A stretch of 14,365 bases of DNA, from positions 1 through 14,365 of the forward strand of contig CAVIBB010000044.1 in assembly GCA_963640745.1 (NCBI GenBank). Direction: 5' to 3'. The translations under genes and the position numbers were made by a program. The notes under the pieces are model-generated. The model had not been told where the DNA came from, did no database searches, and saw nothing but the letters and a program-made list of their open reading frames with translations. This stretch comes from Paratractidigestivibacter sp963640745 (lineage in GTDB: Bacteria; Actinomycetota; Coriobacteriia; Coriobacteriales; Atopobiaceae). Of the stretch, positions 1 through 7,576 are shown piece after piece (position 1 is the first letter of the stretch; each line of letters opens with the position of its first letter).

Positions 1-509
1 GAGGCGACGAGCGCCTGAGCCTCTTGCTGGGAGCCGGCGAGCGTCGCCTCGTTGTAGGCATCGCGCCGCTCGGCGGCGATGCGGCCGCGTACGCTCAAGA
101 CGGCCACGACAACGGCCACGATGCCCGCGCCGGCGAGGACCTGCTTGGGGTGACGGCGGCAGACCGGGACCGCGAAGCGCGTGAAGGCGACGAGGCCGCG
201 GCCGAGGGCGCGAAGCAGACGCGCGGCCATCCGCGCAACGAATGCCAAGAAGGAGCCGATGGCGGCGAGCCCGGCGCCGAGAAGCCCGCTGGCGCCGGCG
301 CCGGCGGTGCGTCCCGATGCGCGACGGTCGGCGACGCGCGGGCCGCGCGAAGATATTTTCGCAGTTGAGGATGGTCGGCCTTGGCGTTGCCCGGTGCCTG
401 CCGGCCCGGTCGCGCGCGCATCGACGCGGCGAGCGCCGGATCCGCCGGAGCGCACGGCGCGTCTTGCCGCCCGTTCGGCCTTGCGCTCGTCAAAGTCGTC
501 GCCGCGCAT
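1..509 (-). CDS. Partial membrane-anchored protein of unknown function (5' end only)
   Basis: A reading frame on the minus strand opens at ATG 509-507 and stays open for 169 codons to the window edge, so the C-terminal part is missing. A GAGGGG Shine-Dalgarno lies just upstream of the ATG. The first ~70 residues are highly charged and basic (MRGDDFDERKAERAARR at the start), as in a cytosolic tail. A hydrophobic stretch follows at about 74-92 (GLLGAGLAAIGSFLAFVA). A clear membrane segment is at about 124-140 (VLAGAGIVAVVVAVLSV), followed by an Ala/Glu/Gln-rich stretch that looks like the start of a helical extracytoplasmic region. I do not recognise a family. A signal-anchored envelope enzyme such as a peptidoglycan hydrolase is possible, but its catalytic domain would lie outside the window. 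It is divergent from the LacI-type gene. The open frame, SD and sensible membrane topology make it a better gene than the overlapping frames. Confidence 0.6.
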   Translation of the reverse strand, partial: MRGDDFDERKAERAARRAVRSGGSGARRVDARATGPAGTGQRQGRPSSTAKISSRGPRVADRRASGRTAGAGASGLLGAGLAAIGSFLAFVARMAARLLRALGRGLVAFTRFAVPVCRRHPKQVLAGAGIVAVVVAVLSVRGRIAAERRDAYNEATLAGSQQEAQALVA

Positions 510-731
510 CTGCGCCCCTCTCGCCATACCGTCGTTTATCTGCGCGAATCATACTATCGGATTGTTTCATTCGATGCTCCGCCGGGCCGAGGAGTCTGTG
601 CGCTCGCCGATTCAACCTGCTTTTCGGGGGCGTTTGCCCACCGTTCGACGGGCCGTAAAAACTAAACGGCATATAAACAATTAGCATATCGTTCAGCCGC
701 GCGAAGCGGTCTGTCGAGTTCGGGGGAAACC
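510..731. other. Divergent intergenic region between the membrane protein and the LacI-type gene
   Basis: This 222-bp gap serves two divergent genes, so promoters in both directions are expected. For the minus-strand gene, TAGTAT/TATGAT-like hexamers lie at about 548-556. For the LacI-type gene, an AT-rich segment at 655-690 contains TATAAA (672-677). The hexamer GCATAT occurs twice there (669-674 and 684-689), 15 bp apart. No convincing -35 hexamer matches either candidate at 16-18 bp, so start sites are not assigned. The AT-rich segment is the likeliest place for an autoregulatory operator, but no clean LacI-type palindrome with a central CG is visible. Confidence 0.4.
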
Positions 732-1736
732 ATGCGTAACGTGGGTGTTCGTGAAATCAGTCGAAGGACGGGCTTCTCGCCCGCCACGGTTTCGAATGCC
801 CTTAACAACAAACGCGGTGTAAACAAAGAGACCGCCGAGACCATCCGTCGCATGGCGCGCGAGCTCGGATACGAGCGTTCCGACAGCCTCGACCATATCC
901 GATTCGTCCTTGCGCGTAAGTCGGGCAAGGTGCTCGATGAGGGCACCTTCCACCCCGGCGTCATCGAGGGCGTCGAGCGCGTCGCCGCCCAGCTCAAGCT
1001 GCAGACCACCTTTACCACCATCGAGCTCTCCAACCGCGAGGCGGCGGCCAAGCAGGCGTTCGACATCACGCACGACGCGAGCAACGGCATTGTCCTTCTT
1101 GCCACCGAGATGACCGAGGAGGATTACGTGCTCTTTAGCGACTCCGTGGCGCCGCTCGTCGTCGTCGACGGCTGGTCCGACCGGCTCTTCTTCGAGAGCG
1201 TGGTCACGCAGAACGAGAACTCCGCCTTCCGCGCCGTCTCTTATCTCGTTGATTGCGGGCACCGGCGAATCGGCTACATCGCTGGCGACACGCGCATCAA
1301 AAACTTTCCGCTTCGCGAGCGCGGCTACCGACGCGCCATGCGCGAGGCCGGCATAGCAATCGACCCTAAGTGGCGCATCGAGGTGGGCACTACGGTTCAC
1401 GGCTCCTACGACTCGATGAAGGCTTGGCTCGCCACGAATCCGCAGCTCCCGACCGCGTTCTTTGTAGAGAACGACATCATGGCGCTCGGCTGCATGCGCG
1501 CCATGTCCGAGCGCGGCGTCCGCATCCCCGAAGACGTAAGCATGGTTGGGTTCGACGATCTGCCGTATGCGAGTATCTGCAACCCGCCTTTGACCACGGC
1601 GCGCATCCCGAACCGCGAGATGGGCGAGATTGCCGTCCGCCGCCTCATCGAGCGCATCCGTGAGCCGCGCGACTACACCTGCGTCACGCACCTCTCGACG
1701 TCCTTCGTTGAGCGCCAGTCCGTCATGCGCATCTAG
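732..1736 (+). CDS. LacI-family transcriptional regulator
   Basis: A 334-residue LacI/GalR-type repressor, the usual family length. The N-terminal helix-turn-helix is at about residues 6-25 (VREISRRTGFSPATVSNALN), matching the family pattern in which the second helix reads TVS.AL. The rest is a periplasmic-binding-protein-like sensor domain. It contains GIVLLATE, the GHRRIGYIAGD segment at mid-protein, FFVENDIMALG and the hallmark PEDVSMVGFDDLP near the C-terminus. These segments form the ligand cleft and dimer interface in the family. The ATG at 732 follows a GGGGGAAA Shine-Dalgarno. The hinge region after LGY reads ERSDSLDHIRFVL rather than the usual P-N-x-x-A-R form, so minor-groove contacts may differ. 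Effector and target genes cannot be told; the gene stands alone, flanked by a divergent gene and a structured intergenic region. Autoregulation through the upstream AT-rich segment is inferred. Confidence 0.93.
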   Translation: MRNVGVREISRRTGFSPATVSNALNNKRGVNKETAETIRRMARELGYERSDSLDHIRFVLARKSGKVLDEGTFHPGVIEGVERVAAQLKLQTTFTTIELSNREAAAKQAFDITHDASNGIVLLATEMTEEDYVLFSDSVAPLVVVDGWSDRLFFESVVTQNENSAFRAVSYLVDCGHRRIGYIAGDTRIKNFPLRERGYRRAMREAGIAIDPKWRIEVGTTVHGSYDSMKAWLATNPQLPTAFFVENDIMALGCMRAMSERGVRIPEDVSMVGFDDLPYASICNPPLTTARIPNREMGEIAVRRLIERIREPRDYTCVTHLSTSFVERQSVMRI

Positions 1737-1819
1737 CTGGTCCGGGCCGGCGAGAGCCTAGCTTCGGCGCCTTTTCGACGCGAGTGCGCCCAATTACGGG
1801 CCTTCCGGGCGGCGTGCCT

Positions 1820-1944
1820 GAGATATCCCACTTTAAAACTTAATTCGTCGAGTAGCCGCTTGGCTGGGCGTTGTGTTTGCCCAGGTAAACGGCTTGCTCA
1901 ATTACGGCCTACTCAGAGAAACCAATTTTAAAGTGGGATATCTC
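1820..1944. repeat. Nested inverted-repeat element with 19-bp perfect terminal arms
   Basis: The left arm 1820-1838 (GAGATATCCCACTTTAAAA) is exactly reverse-complemented at 1926-1944, 87 bp away. Inside lie two further complementary pairs in nested order: GAGTAGCCG (1850-1858) with CGGCCTACTC (1905-1914, one extra base), and CTGGGC (1864-1869) with GCCCAG (1879-1884) around a 9-nt loop. The whole 125 bp could fold as one long hairpin in RNA or as a cruciform in DNA. Terminal inverted repeats without a coding frame resemble a miniature inverted-repeat element, but I see no flanking target duplication. A structured RNA or paired regulator sites bridged by a loop are alternatives. The arms are AT-rich, unlike the surrounding GC-rich DNA. 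Confidence 0.7.
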
Positions 1945-2048
1945 GGCCATGGCTTGTGGCGCGACGCCAAGAAGCCCACTCCGGGCCGTGTTGAGCCCCC
2001 TTTGCGGTTGTGGGCGAGCGGTGAACCGTCCCAACGGACCCGATTTTC

Positions 2049-2063
2049 TGCACACCTTGTGCA
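2049..2063. promoter_or_regulatory. Palindromic operator candidate upstream of the TetR-type gene
   Basis: TGCACA-CCT-TGTGCA is a perfect 6-bp inverted repeat with a 3-bp centre, ending 39 bp before the TetR ATG. An outer CTGC/GCAG pair (2048-2051 and 2071-2074) is also present. TetR-family proteins commonly bind such palindromes over their own promoters, so autoregulation is a reasonable inference. The core promoter is not clear: TTGTGC (2058-2063) with TAAAAA (2081-2086) gives an 17-18-bp spacer but a poor -10. If correct, the operator would cover the -35. Confidence 0.45.
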
Positions 2064-2102
2064 ATACTACGCAGGCTGTGTAAAAACCGTCGAAGGGACC
2101 TG

Positions 2103-2795
2103 ATGCCCGCCACCGAGCTCGCACCGAGTACCGACCGCCGTAGCGTGCGCACCCGCGCAGCCCTGCGGCTCGCGCTCGCGCAGGAGATAGACGCCACCGG
2201 CGACCTCTCCCGCGTGACCGTCACCGCGGTGACGGAGCGCGCCGGCGTCACGCGCCGCACGTTCTATTCCCACTACAAGGACATCCCCGACCTCGTCACC
2301 CAGATCGAGGACGAGACCCTCGCCGACCTCCGCTCCCATGTGGAGAAGATCGCGCGCGTCCACCTCGGCAGCCTATCCGAGGCGCTTTCCGCCCAGGAGC
2401 CGGCGCCCGGCTCCGAGGAGCTCCTGCGCGCGGTCCGCGAGCGCGGCGACTACCTGCGCCCGTTGCTGGGCATGGGCGGCGACCCGGCCTTCGCCGAGCG
2501 GCTCAAGGCCATGGCCTACGACGCCGTGGTCGGCCGCGCGCTCGACGGCGTCGATGTCCGCGCGGTGGGCGCGTTCTTCGACTATTACCTGACCTTCGCC
2601 ATATCCGCCGAGGTCGGGGTGCTCTTGCGCTGGCTCGAGGGGGGCATGCGCGAGAGCGTGGAGGCCATGGCGCGCCTGATGACGGCGCTCATGTTCGTCC
2701 GCCCGGGCGACCTGTACGGAAAGCCCATCGACTTCGACATCCCCAGCTTCGCGCTGGCCATCATGCGTTGTGAGGAGAGACACAATGTCCGATAA
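2103..2795 (+). CDS. TetR-family transcriptional regulator
   Basis: A 230-residue TetR/AcrR-type regulator. The N-terminal DNA-binding domain has its helix-turn-helix at about residues 40-59. The signature VTERAGVTRRTFYSHYKD is the classic recognition helix followed by the Tyr-x-His-Tyr of the family. The C-terminal half (about 70-230) is all-helical in character and would form the ligand pocket and dimer interface; it contains FFDYYLTFAISAEVGVLLRW. The ATG at 2103 follows AAGGGA at 2094-2099. The stop TAA (2793-2795) lies inside the next gene, whose ATG is at 2785, an 11-bp overlap that suggests translational coupling. It is probably the local controller of the activase-like giant gene. The ligand is unknown; an acyl-CoA or related acid is only a guess from the neighbour. 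Confidence 0.93.
   Translation: MPATELAPSTDRRSVRTRAALRLALAQEIDATGDLSRVTVTAVTERAGVTRRTFYSHYKDIPDLVTQIEDETLADLRSHVEKIARVHLGSLSEALSAQEPAPGSEELLRAVRERGDYLRPLLGMGGDPAFAERLKAMAYDAVVGRALDGVDVRAVGAFFDYYLTFAISAEVGVLLRWLEGGMRESVEAMARLMTALMFVRPGDLYGKPIDFDIPSFALAIMRCEERHNVR
2772..2779 (+). promoter_or_regulatory. Ribosome binding site that sets the start of the activase-like gene
   Basis: GAGGAGAG at 2772-2779 sits 5 bp before ATG 2785. An in-frame GTG at 2770 would place this purine-rich sequence inside the coding region and has no SD of its own. The ATG at 2785 is therefore preferred. The site lies within the 3' end of the TetR gene, consistent with coupled translation. Confidence 0.75.
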
Positions 2796-5700
2796 GACCG
2801 CAGCTTCCATCAAGGCCGAGAAGGCCGCTCGCCAGCCGCTCGAGCTCAAGCAGGAGGGCGCCGAGCTCAGCCCCAAGAACCCCTACGACCTCAGCTATGC
2901 GCACCTGCGCCTGGGTATCGACGTGGGCTCCACCACCGTTAAGCTGGCCGTCATCGACGATAACGACCACCTCATCTACGCCAACTACGAGCGTCACCAC
3001 ACCGACGTGCGCGCCACGGCCAAGGAGCTCTTCGCTCGCGCCCAGAAGATCATCGGCGACACCCCGATGCGCGTTTCCATCACCGGTTCCGGCGGCATGC
3101 TGCTGGCCAAGTGGCTCGACCTCGAGTTCGTCCAGGAGGTCATCGCCTCCAAGCGCGCGGTCGAGACCCTCATCCCGCAGACCGACTGCGCCATCGAGCT
3201 CGGCGGCGAGGACGCCAAGATCATCTACTTCGACAACGGCATCGAGCAGCGCATGAACGGCACCTGCGCCGGCGGCACGGGCGCCTTCATCGACCAGATG
3301 GCCTCCCTGCTGCACACCGACGCGACGGGTCTGAACGAGCTCGCCAAGTCCGCGACGCAGATCCACCCCATCGCGAGCCGCTGCGGCGTCTTCGCCAAGT
3401 CCGACGTCCAGCCGCTGCTCAACGAGGGCGCCGCCCCCGCCGACGTCGCGGCCTCTATCTTCCAGGCCGTGGCCAACCAGACCGTCTCGGGCCTCGCCTG
3501 CGGCCACCCCATCCGCGGCTACGTCGCCTTCCTCGGCGGCCCGCTCCAGTACCTCTCCGAGCTCCGCCGCCGCTTCTACATCACGCTGAACCTCGACGAC
3601 GAGCACATCATCGTCCCCGAGAACGCCCACCTCTTCGTGGCCACGGGAGCGGCACTGGCCGGCGAGTCCGACAAGCACGTGAGCTTTGCCGAGGTCATCC
3701 GCCTGCTCGAGGACCTCAAGGACACCCAGGGTTCCGAGGTCGCGCGCCTCGAGCCGCTCTTCGCCTCCGAGGACGACTACAAGGAGTTCAAGAGCCGCCA
3801 CGACGAGCAGGTCGTTCCCAAGGGCGACCTCGGGAGCTACCACGGCCGCGTCTTCATCGGCATCGACGCCGGCTCCACGACCATGAAAGCGGCCGTCGTC
3901 GGCGAGGACGGCGAGCTCCTCTACACCTGGTACGGCAACAACAACGGCGACATCCTGGGCACCGCCCGCGTCATCTGCGACGACATCTACGACAAGATGC
4001 CCGCCGACTGCACCATCGGCCACGTGACCACCACCGGCTACGGCGAGCAGATCCTCATCGAGGCCCTGCGCGCCGACTCCGGCGAGATCGAGACCGTCGC
4101 CCACCTGCGCGGCGCCAAGGCCTTCATCCCCGAGGTCGAGTTCATCCTCGACATCGGCGGCCAGGACATGAAGTGCCTGCAGGTCAAGGACGGCGTCATC
4201 GAGCACATCATGCTCAACGAGGCCTGCTCCTCGGGCTGCGGCTCCTTCATCGAGTCCTTCGCCGTCTCCATGAACATGTCCGTCCAGGAGTTCGCCGAGG
4301 CTGCGGTCCGCGCCGACGCCCCCGTCGACCTGGGCAGCCGCTGCACCGTCTTTATGAACTCGCGCGTCAAGCAGGCCCAGAAGGAAGGCGCGACCATCGG
4401 CGACGTGGCCGCGGGCCTCTCTTATTCCGTCATCAAGAACGCCCTGTTCAAGGTCATCAAGCTCCGCGACTTCTCCGAGATCGGCAAGTACTGCGTGGTC
4501 CAGGGCGGCACCTTCATGTCCGACGCGACGCTGCGCGCCTTCGAGCTCCTCACCGGCCGCGACGTCATCCGTCCCGACGTGGCGGGCTGCATGGGCGCCT
4601 ACGGCGCGGCGCTCCTTGCCCGCGACCGCGCCGGCGAGAAGGGCACTTCCGGCCTTCTCTCCCGCGATGCCATCGATAACCTGCAGGTCAAGCACACTAA
4701 CGTCCACTGCGGGCGCTGCTCCAACAACTGCCTTCTCACCGTCAACGACTTCGGCGGCGGCCGTCGCTTCATCACGGGCAACCGCTGCGAGAAGGGCGCC
4801 GGCGGCTCCAAGCGCGCCAAGAACGACGCGCCGAACCTCTTCGAGTACAAGAACAAGCTGCTCTTCGACCGTCCCGCGCTCGCCGAGGACGAGGCCCCGC
4901 GCGGCACCGTCGGCATCCCGCGCGCGCTCAACATGTACGAGAACTACCCCTTCTGGCACGCGTTCTTTACCAAGCTCGGCTTCCGCGTGGTCCTCTCCGA
5001 CCAGACCAACGGCAAGACCTACGAGGCCGGCATCGAGTCCATGCCCTCTGAGTCCGTCTGCTACCCGGCCAAGCTCTCCCACGGCCACATCATGAACCTC
5101 ATTGCCAAGGACCCGGACTTCATCTGGATGCCCTGCATCCGCTGGGAGCGCAAAGAGGACCAGGCGGCCACGAACCACTACAACTGCCCAATCGTCATGA
5201 GCTACCCGCAGGCGCTCGAGCTCAACGTCGACGAGCTCGGCGAGGGCACCAAGGTCGAGTTCCTCGACCCCTTCATCCCCTACGACAAGAAGGGCGAGCT
5301 CAAGCGCCGTCTGTATGAGCTTATCTCCGAGCAGCGCGAGCGCGACGCCGCCGAGGGCCGCGGCCGCGTGCGCGGCGCCCACATCACGCGCGCCGAGATC
5401 GACGAGGCCGTCAACGTCGCGTGGGAGGCCGACGTCGAGTTCCACAACGCGATGCACCGCAAGGGCGACGAGGCCCTGCGCTGGATCGAGGAGAACAACG
5501 GCCACGGCATCGTGCTGGCCGGCCGCCCGTACCACAACGACCCCGAGATCAACCACGCCATCCCCGAGCTTGTGCACTCCTTCGGCTTCGCGATCCTCAC
5601 CGAGGACTCCGTGGCGCACAAGATGTGCCCCGAGCGCCCGATTCGCGTGGTCGACCAGTGGATGTACCACAGCCGCCTTTACCGCGCGGCGCGCTTCGTG

Positions 5701-7452
5701 GCCTCCCGCAACGACCTCGACCTCATCCAGCTCTTCTCGTTCGGCTGCGGCCTCGACGCCCTTACGACCGACCAGGTCCAGGAGATCCTCGAGGGGTCGG
5801 GCAAGATCTACACCATGCTCAAGGTTGACCAGGTGAGCAACCTCGGCGCCGCCCGCATCCGCATCCGCTCGCTCATGGCCGCCCTCAAGGAGCAGCGAGA
5901 AGCCCTCGAGGCCCGCGCCGCCGCCGGTGAGCTCACCGAGGTCGAGCCCGGCCAGCACCGCCTGGCCGACGGCACCGTCGAGGCCGCCGAGGTGCGCCTG
6001 GCCGACGGCTCGCTCGAGCGTCGCCGCGCCGACAACGGTTCCGTGCCCGTGTACCGCGAGGCTGCGAGCTCCGTGTTCAAGAAGGTCCGCTACACCAAGG
6101 AGATGCAGGACGCGGGCTACACCATCCTCGCGCCGCAGATGAGCCCGATTCACTTCGAGCTCGTCGAGGTCCTTCTTAAGAACGAGGGCTACAACGCCGT
6201 CCTCATGCCGTCCGTCGACCAGGGCGCCGTGGACATGGGCCTCAAGTACGTGAACAACGACATCTGCTACCCGTCCATCCTGGTCACGGGCCAGATCATG
6301 GAGGCCGTCCTCTCGGGCAAGTACGACCTCAGCCGCACGGCCGTCCTCATCACTCAGACGGGTGGCGGCTGCCGAGCGACGAACTACATCGCGCTTATTC
6401 GCAAGGCGCTCAAGGACTCCGGCCATCCCGAGGTCCCCGTCATCAGCCTGACCGCCGCGTCCGGCCTCGACGAGGACAACCCCGGCTTCAAGATCTTCAA
6501 GCCCGCGCTGCTGGTCAAGGCCCTCTATGCGCTTCTTTACGGCGACCTCATCATGCAGCTGCTCTATCGCGTGCGCCCCTACGAGGAGAAGCCCGGCGCG
6601 GCCGACGAGCTTTACGACCGTATGATGGCCGAGGCCAAGGGCGAGCTGCTGCACGCCTCCCGCTCGAGCTTCTATAAGCTCTGCCAGCGCACCGTCGACG
6701 CCTTCGAGGCGCTGCCGCTCGTCAACGACCGCTCCAAGCCGCGCGTCGGCGTCGTCGGCGAGATCCTCGTCAAGTTCCACCCCACGGCCAACAACCAGGT
6801 CGTGCGCGTCATCGAGCAGGAGGGCTGCGAGGCCAACGTCCCCGGCCTCGTCGACTTCTTCCTCTTTGGCATGACCAACGCCGTGAACATGAAGGACGAG
6901 CTGGGCACCAAGGCAACGAGCCGCTTCACGCACAAGGCGGGCATCAAGCTGGTCGAGGGCTTCCGCGAGCCCATCAACAAGATGCTCGAGGCCTCCACGC
7001 GCTTTGAGCCGTACCCGAGCGTTTGGGAGCTCGCCGAGAAGGCCGGCCAGGTTCTCTCGCTGTGCAACACGATGGGCGAGGGCTGGCTGCTCACGGCCGA
7101 GATGTGCGACCTCATCGAGACCGGCACGCCCAACATCGTGTGCTGCTCGCCGTTCGCGTGCCTGCCTAACCACGTGGTGGGCAAGGCCGTCATCAAGCGC
7201 CTGCGCGAGATGCACCCCGAGAGCAACATCGTGGCCGTGGACTACGACCCCGGCGCTTCCGAGGTCAACCAGCTCAACCGCATCAAGCTGATGATTTCGG
7301 TGGCCAAGGAGAACTACCGCAACAACCGCGGCGAGGGCTTCAAACTGGTGAACGACGACGACCCGACCGAGGGCGACGATTACGGCATCGGGCTCACCGC
7401 CGAGCAGCGCGAGCGTCTGGCCGACATCAAGGCACGCGCCGTGGTCGACTAG
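2785..7452 (+). CDS. Giant 2-hydroxyacyl-CoA dehydratase activase-like protein (two BadF/HgdC ATPase repeats plus DUF2229/CoA-activase C-terminal region)
   Basis: A 1,555-residue cytosolic protein. Two tandem ASKHA-fold ATPase repeats open with LGIDVGSTTVK (about 43) and IGIDAGSTTMK (about 357). Each has an ELGGEDAK or DIGGQDMK nucleotide motif and the cysteines that in HgdC-type activators hold a subunit-bridging 4Fe-4S cluster: C161 and C200 in repeat one (NGTCAGGTGAF, SRCGVF), C481, C485 and C520 in repeat two. A CX2CX3C segment follows (C642, C645, C649) plus C668. The DUF2229-type part starts near 707 (VGIPRALNMYENYPFW). An HgdB-like part from about 1096 has C1161, C1196 and C1453/C1454/C1459 in conserved contexts. 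Known relatives hydrolyse ATP to push electrons to very low potential for dehydratases or double-cubane reductases. The actual partner is unknown and none is encoded nearby. It is cotranscribed with the TetR gene. Confidence 0.9.
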   Translation: MSDKTAASIKAEKAARQPLELKQEGAELSPKNPYDLSYAHLRLGIDVGSTTVKLAVIDDNDHLIYANYERHHTDVRATAKELFARAQKIIGDTPMRVSITGSGGMLLAKWLDLEFVQEVIASKRAVETLIPQTDCAIELGGEDAKIIYFDNGIEQRMNGTCAGGTGAFIDQMASLLHTDATGLNELAKSATQIHPIASRCGVFAKSDVQPLLNEGAAPADVAASIFQAVANQTVSGLACGHPIRGYVAFLGGPLQYLSELRRRFYITLNLDDEHIIVPENAHLFVATGAALAGESDKHVSFAEVIRLLEDLKDTQGSEVARLEPLFASEDDYKEFKSRHDEQVVPKGDLGSYHGRVFIGIDAGSTTMKAAVVGEDGELLYTWYGNNNGDILGTARVICDDIYDKMPADCTIGHVTTTGYGEQILIEALRADSGEIETVAHLRGAKAFIPEVEFILDIGGQDMKCLQVKDGVIEHIMLNEACSSGCGSFIESFAVSMNMSVQEFAEAAVRADAPVDLGSRCTVFMNSRVKQAQKEGATIGDVAAGLSYSVIKNALFKVIKLRDFSEIGKYCVVQGGTFMSDATLRAFELLTGRDVIRPDVAGCMGAYGAALLARDRAGEKGTSGLLSRDAIDNLQVKHTNVHCGRCSNNCLLTVNDFGGGRRFITGNRCEKGAGGSKRAKNDAPNLFEYKNKLLFDRPALAEDEAPRGTVGIPRALNMYENYPFWHAFFTKLGFRVVLSDQTNGKTYEAGIESMPSESVCYPAKLSHGHIMNLIAKDPDFIWMPCIRWERKEDQAATNHYNCPIVMSYPQALELNVDELGEGTKVEFLDPFIPYDKKGELKRRLYELISEQRERDAAEGRGRVRGAHITRAEIDEAVNVAWEADVEFHNAMHRKGDEALRWIEENNGHGIVLAGRPYHNDPEINHAIPELVHSFGFAILTEDSVAHKMCPERPIRVVDQWMYHSRLYRAARFVASRNDLDLIQLFSFGCGLDALTTDQVQEILEGSGKIYTMLKVDQVSNLGAARIRIRSLMAALKEQREALEARAAAGELTEVEPGQHRLADGTVEAAEVRLADGSLERRRADNGSVPVYREAASSVFKKVRYTKEMQDAGYTILAPQMSPIHFELVEVLLKNEGYNAVLMPSVDQGAVDMGLKYVNNDICYPSILVTGQIMEAVLSGKYDLSRTAVLITQTGGGCRATNYIALIRKALKDSGHPEVPVISLTAASGLDEDNPGFKIFKPALLVKALYALLYGDLIMQLLYRVRPYEEKPGAADELYDRMMAEAKGELLHASRSSFYKLCQRTVDAFEALPLVNDRSKPRVGVVGEILVKFHPTANNQVVRVIEQEGCEANVPGLVDFFLFGMTNAVNMKDELGTKATSRFTHKAGIKLVEGFREPINKMLEASTRFEPYPSVWELAEKAGQVLSLCNTMGEGWLLTAEMCDLIETGTPNIVCCSPFACLPNHVVGKAVIKRLREMHPESNIVAVDYDPGASEVNQLNRIKLMISVAKENYRNNRGEGFKLVNDDDPTEGDDYGIGLTAEQRERLADIKARAVVD

Positions 7453-7470
7453 CGGGGGATTTTTGATTGG

Positions 7471-7504
7471 GCGCCGTCCGGGCTCGGGTCCGGGCGGCGC
7501 TTCT
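7471..7504 (+). terminator. Hairpin terminator after the activase-like gene
   Basis: A 12-bp stem with one G-T wobble (7471-7482 with 7489-7500, loop CTCGGG) begins 18 bp after the stop codon. It is followed by TTCTGTGTGT, which is only moderately T-rich. The stem is very strong (GCGCCG closing CGGCGC). It probably ends the TetR/activase transcript, with some read-through possible. Confidence 0.65.
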
Positions 7505-7576
7505 GTGTGTGGTTGGCGGCCACGGGCTACGGGGTCCGGGCGACGGCCGGTAACGGAAGGGTGTTTGGGGGAGAAC

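Larger units (their letters stand above)
1737..2102. other. 366-bp intergenic region between the LacI- and TetR-type genes
   Basis: No credible gene is present. A short frame that runs through it has no Shine-Dalgarno and reads across the inverted repeat. From left to right it holds GC-rich imperfect inverted sequence just after the LacI stop (about 1745-1820, possibly a weak terminator but without a T-tract). Next comes the nested inverted-repeat element at 1820-1944. The last part is a TetR upstream region with a palindromic operator candidate at 2049-2063. Confidence 0.6.

Noticed and set aside
1780..1801. A possible isolated, degenerate copy of the array 2 unit (shared CCAATTAC core and flanks) after the LacI gene
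   Set aside because: Similarity is limited to about 18 of 22 positions with a one-base gap in GC-rich DNA. The other end of the unit is not recognisable, so chance cannot be excluded.
1745..1820. Terminator after the LacI gene
   Set aside because: Only short, imperfect GC-rich pairings are visible, and the single TTTT is not placed after a convincing stem.
1873..2103. A 76-residue frame between the two regulator genes
   Set aside because: No Shine-Dalgarno, a GTG start inside the nested inverted repeat, and no recognisable protein features.
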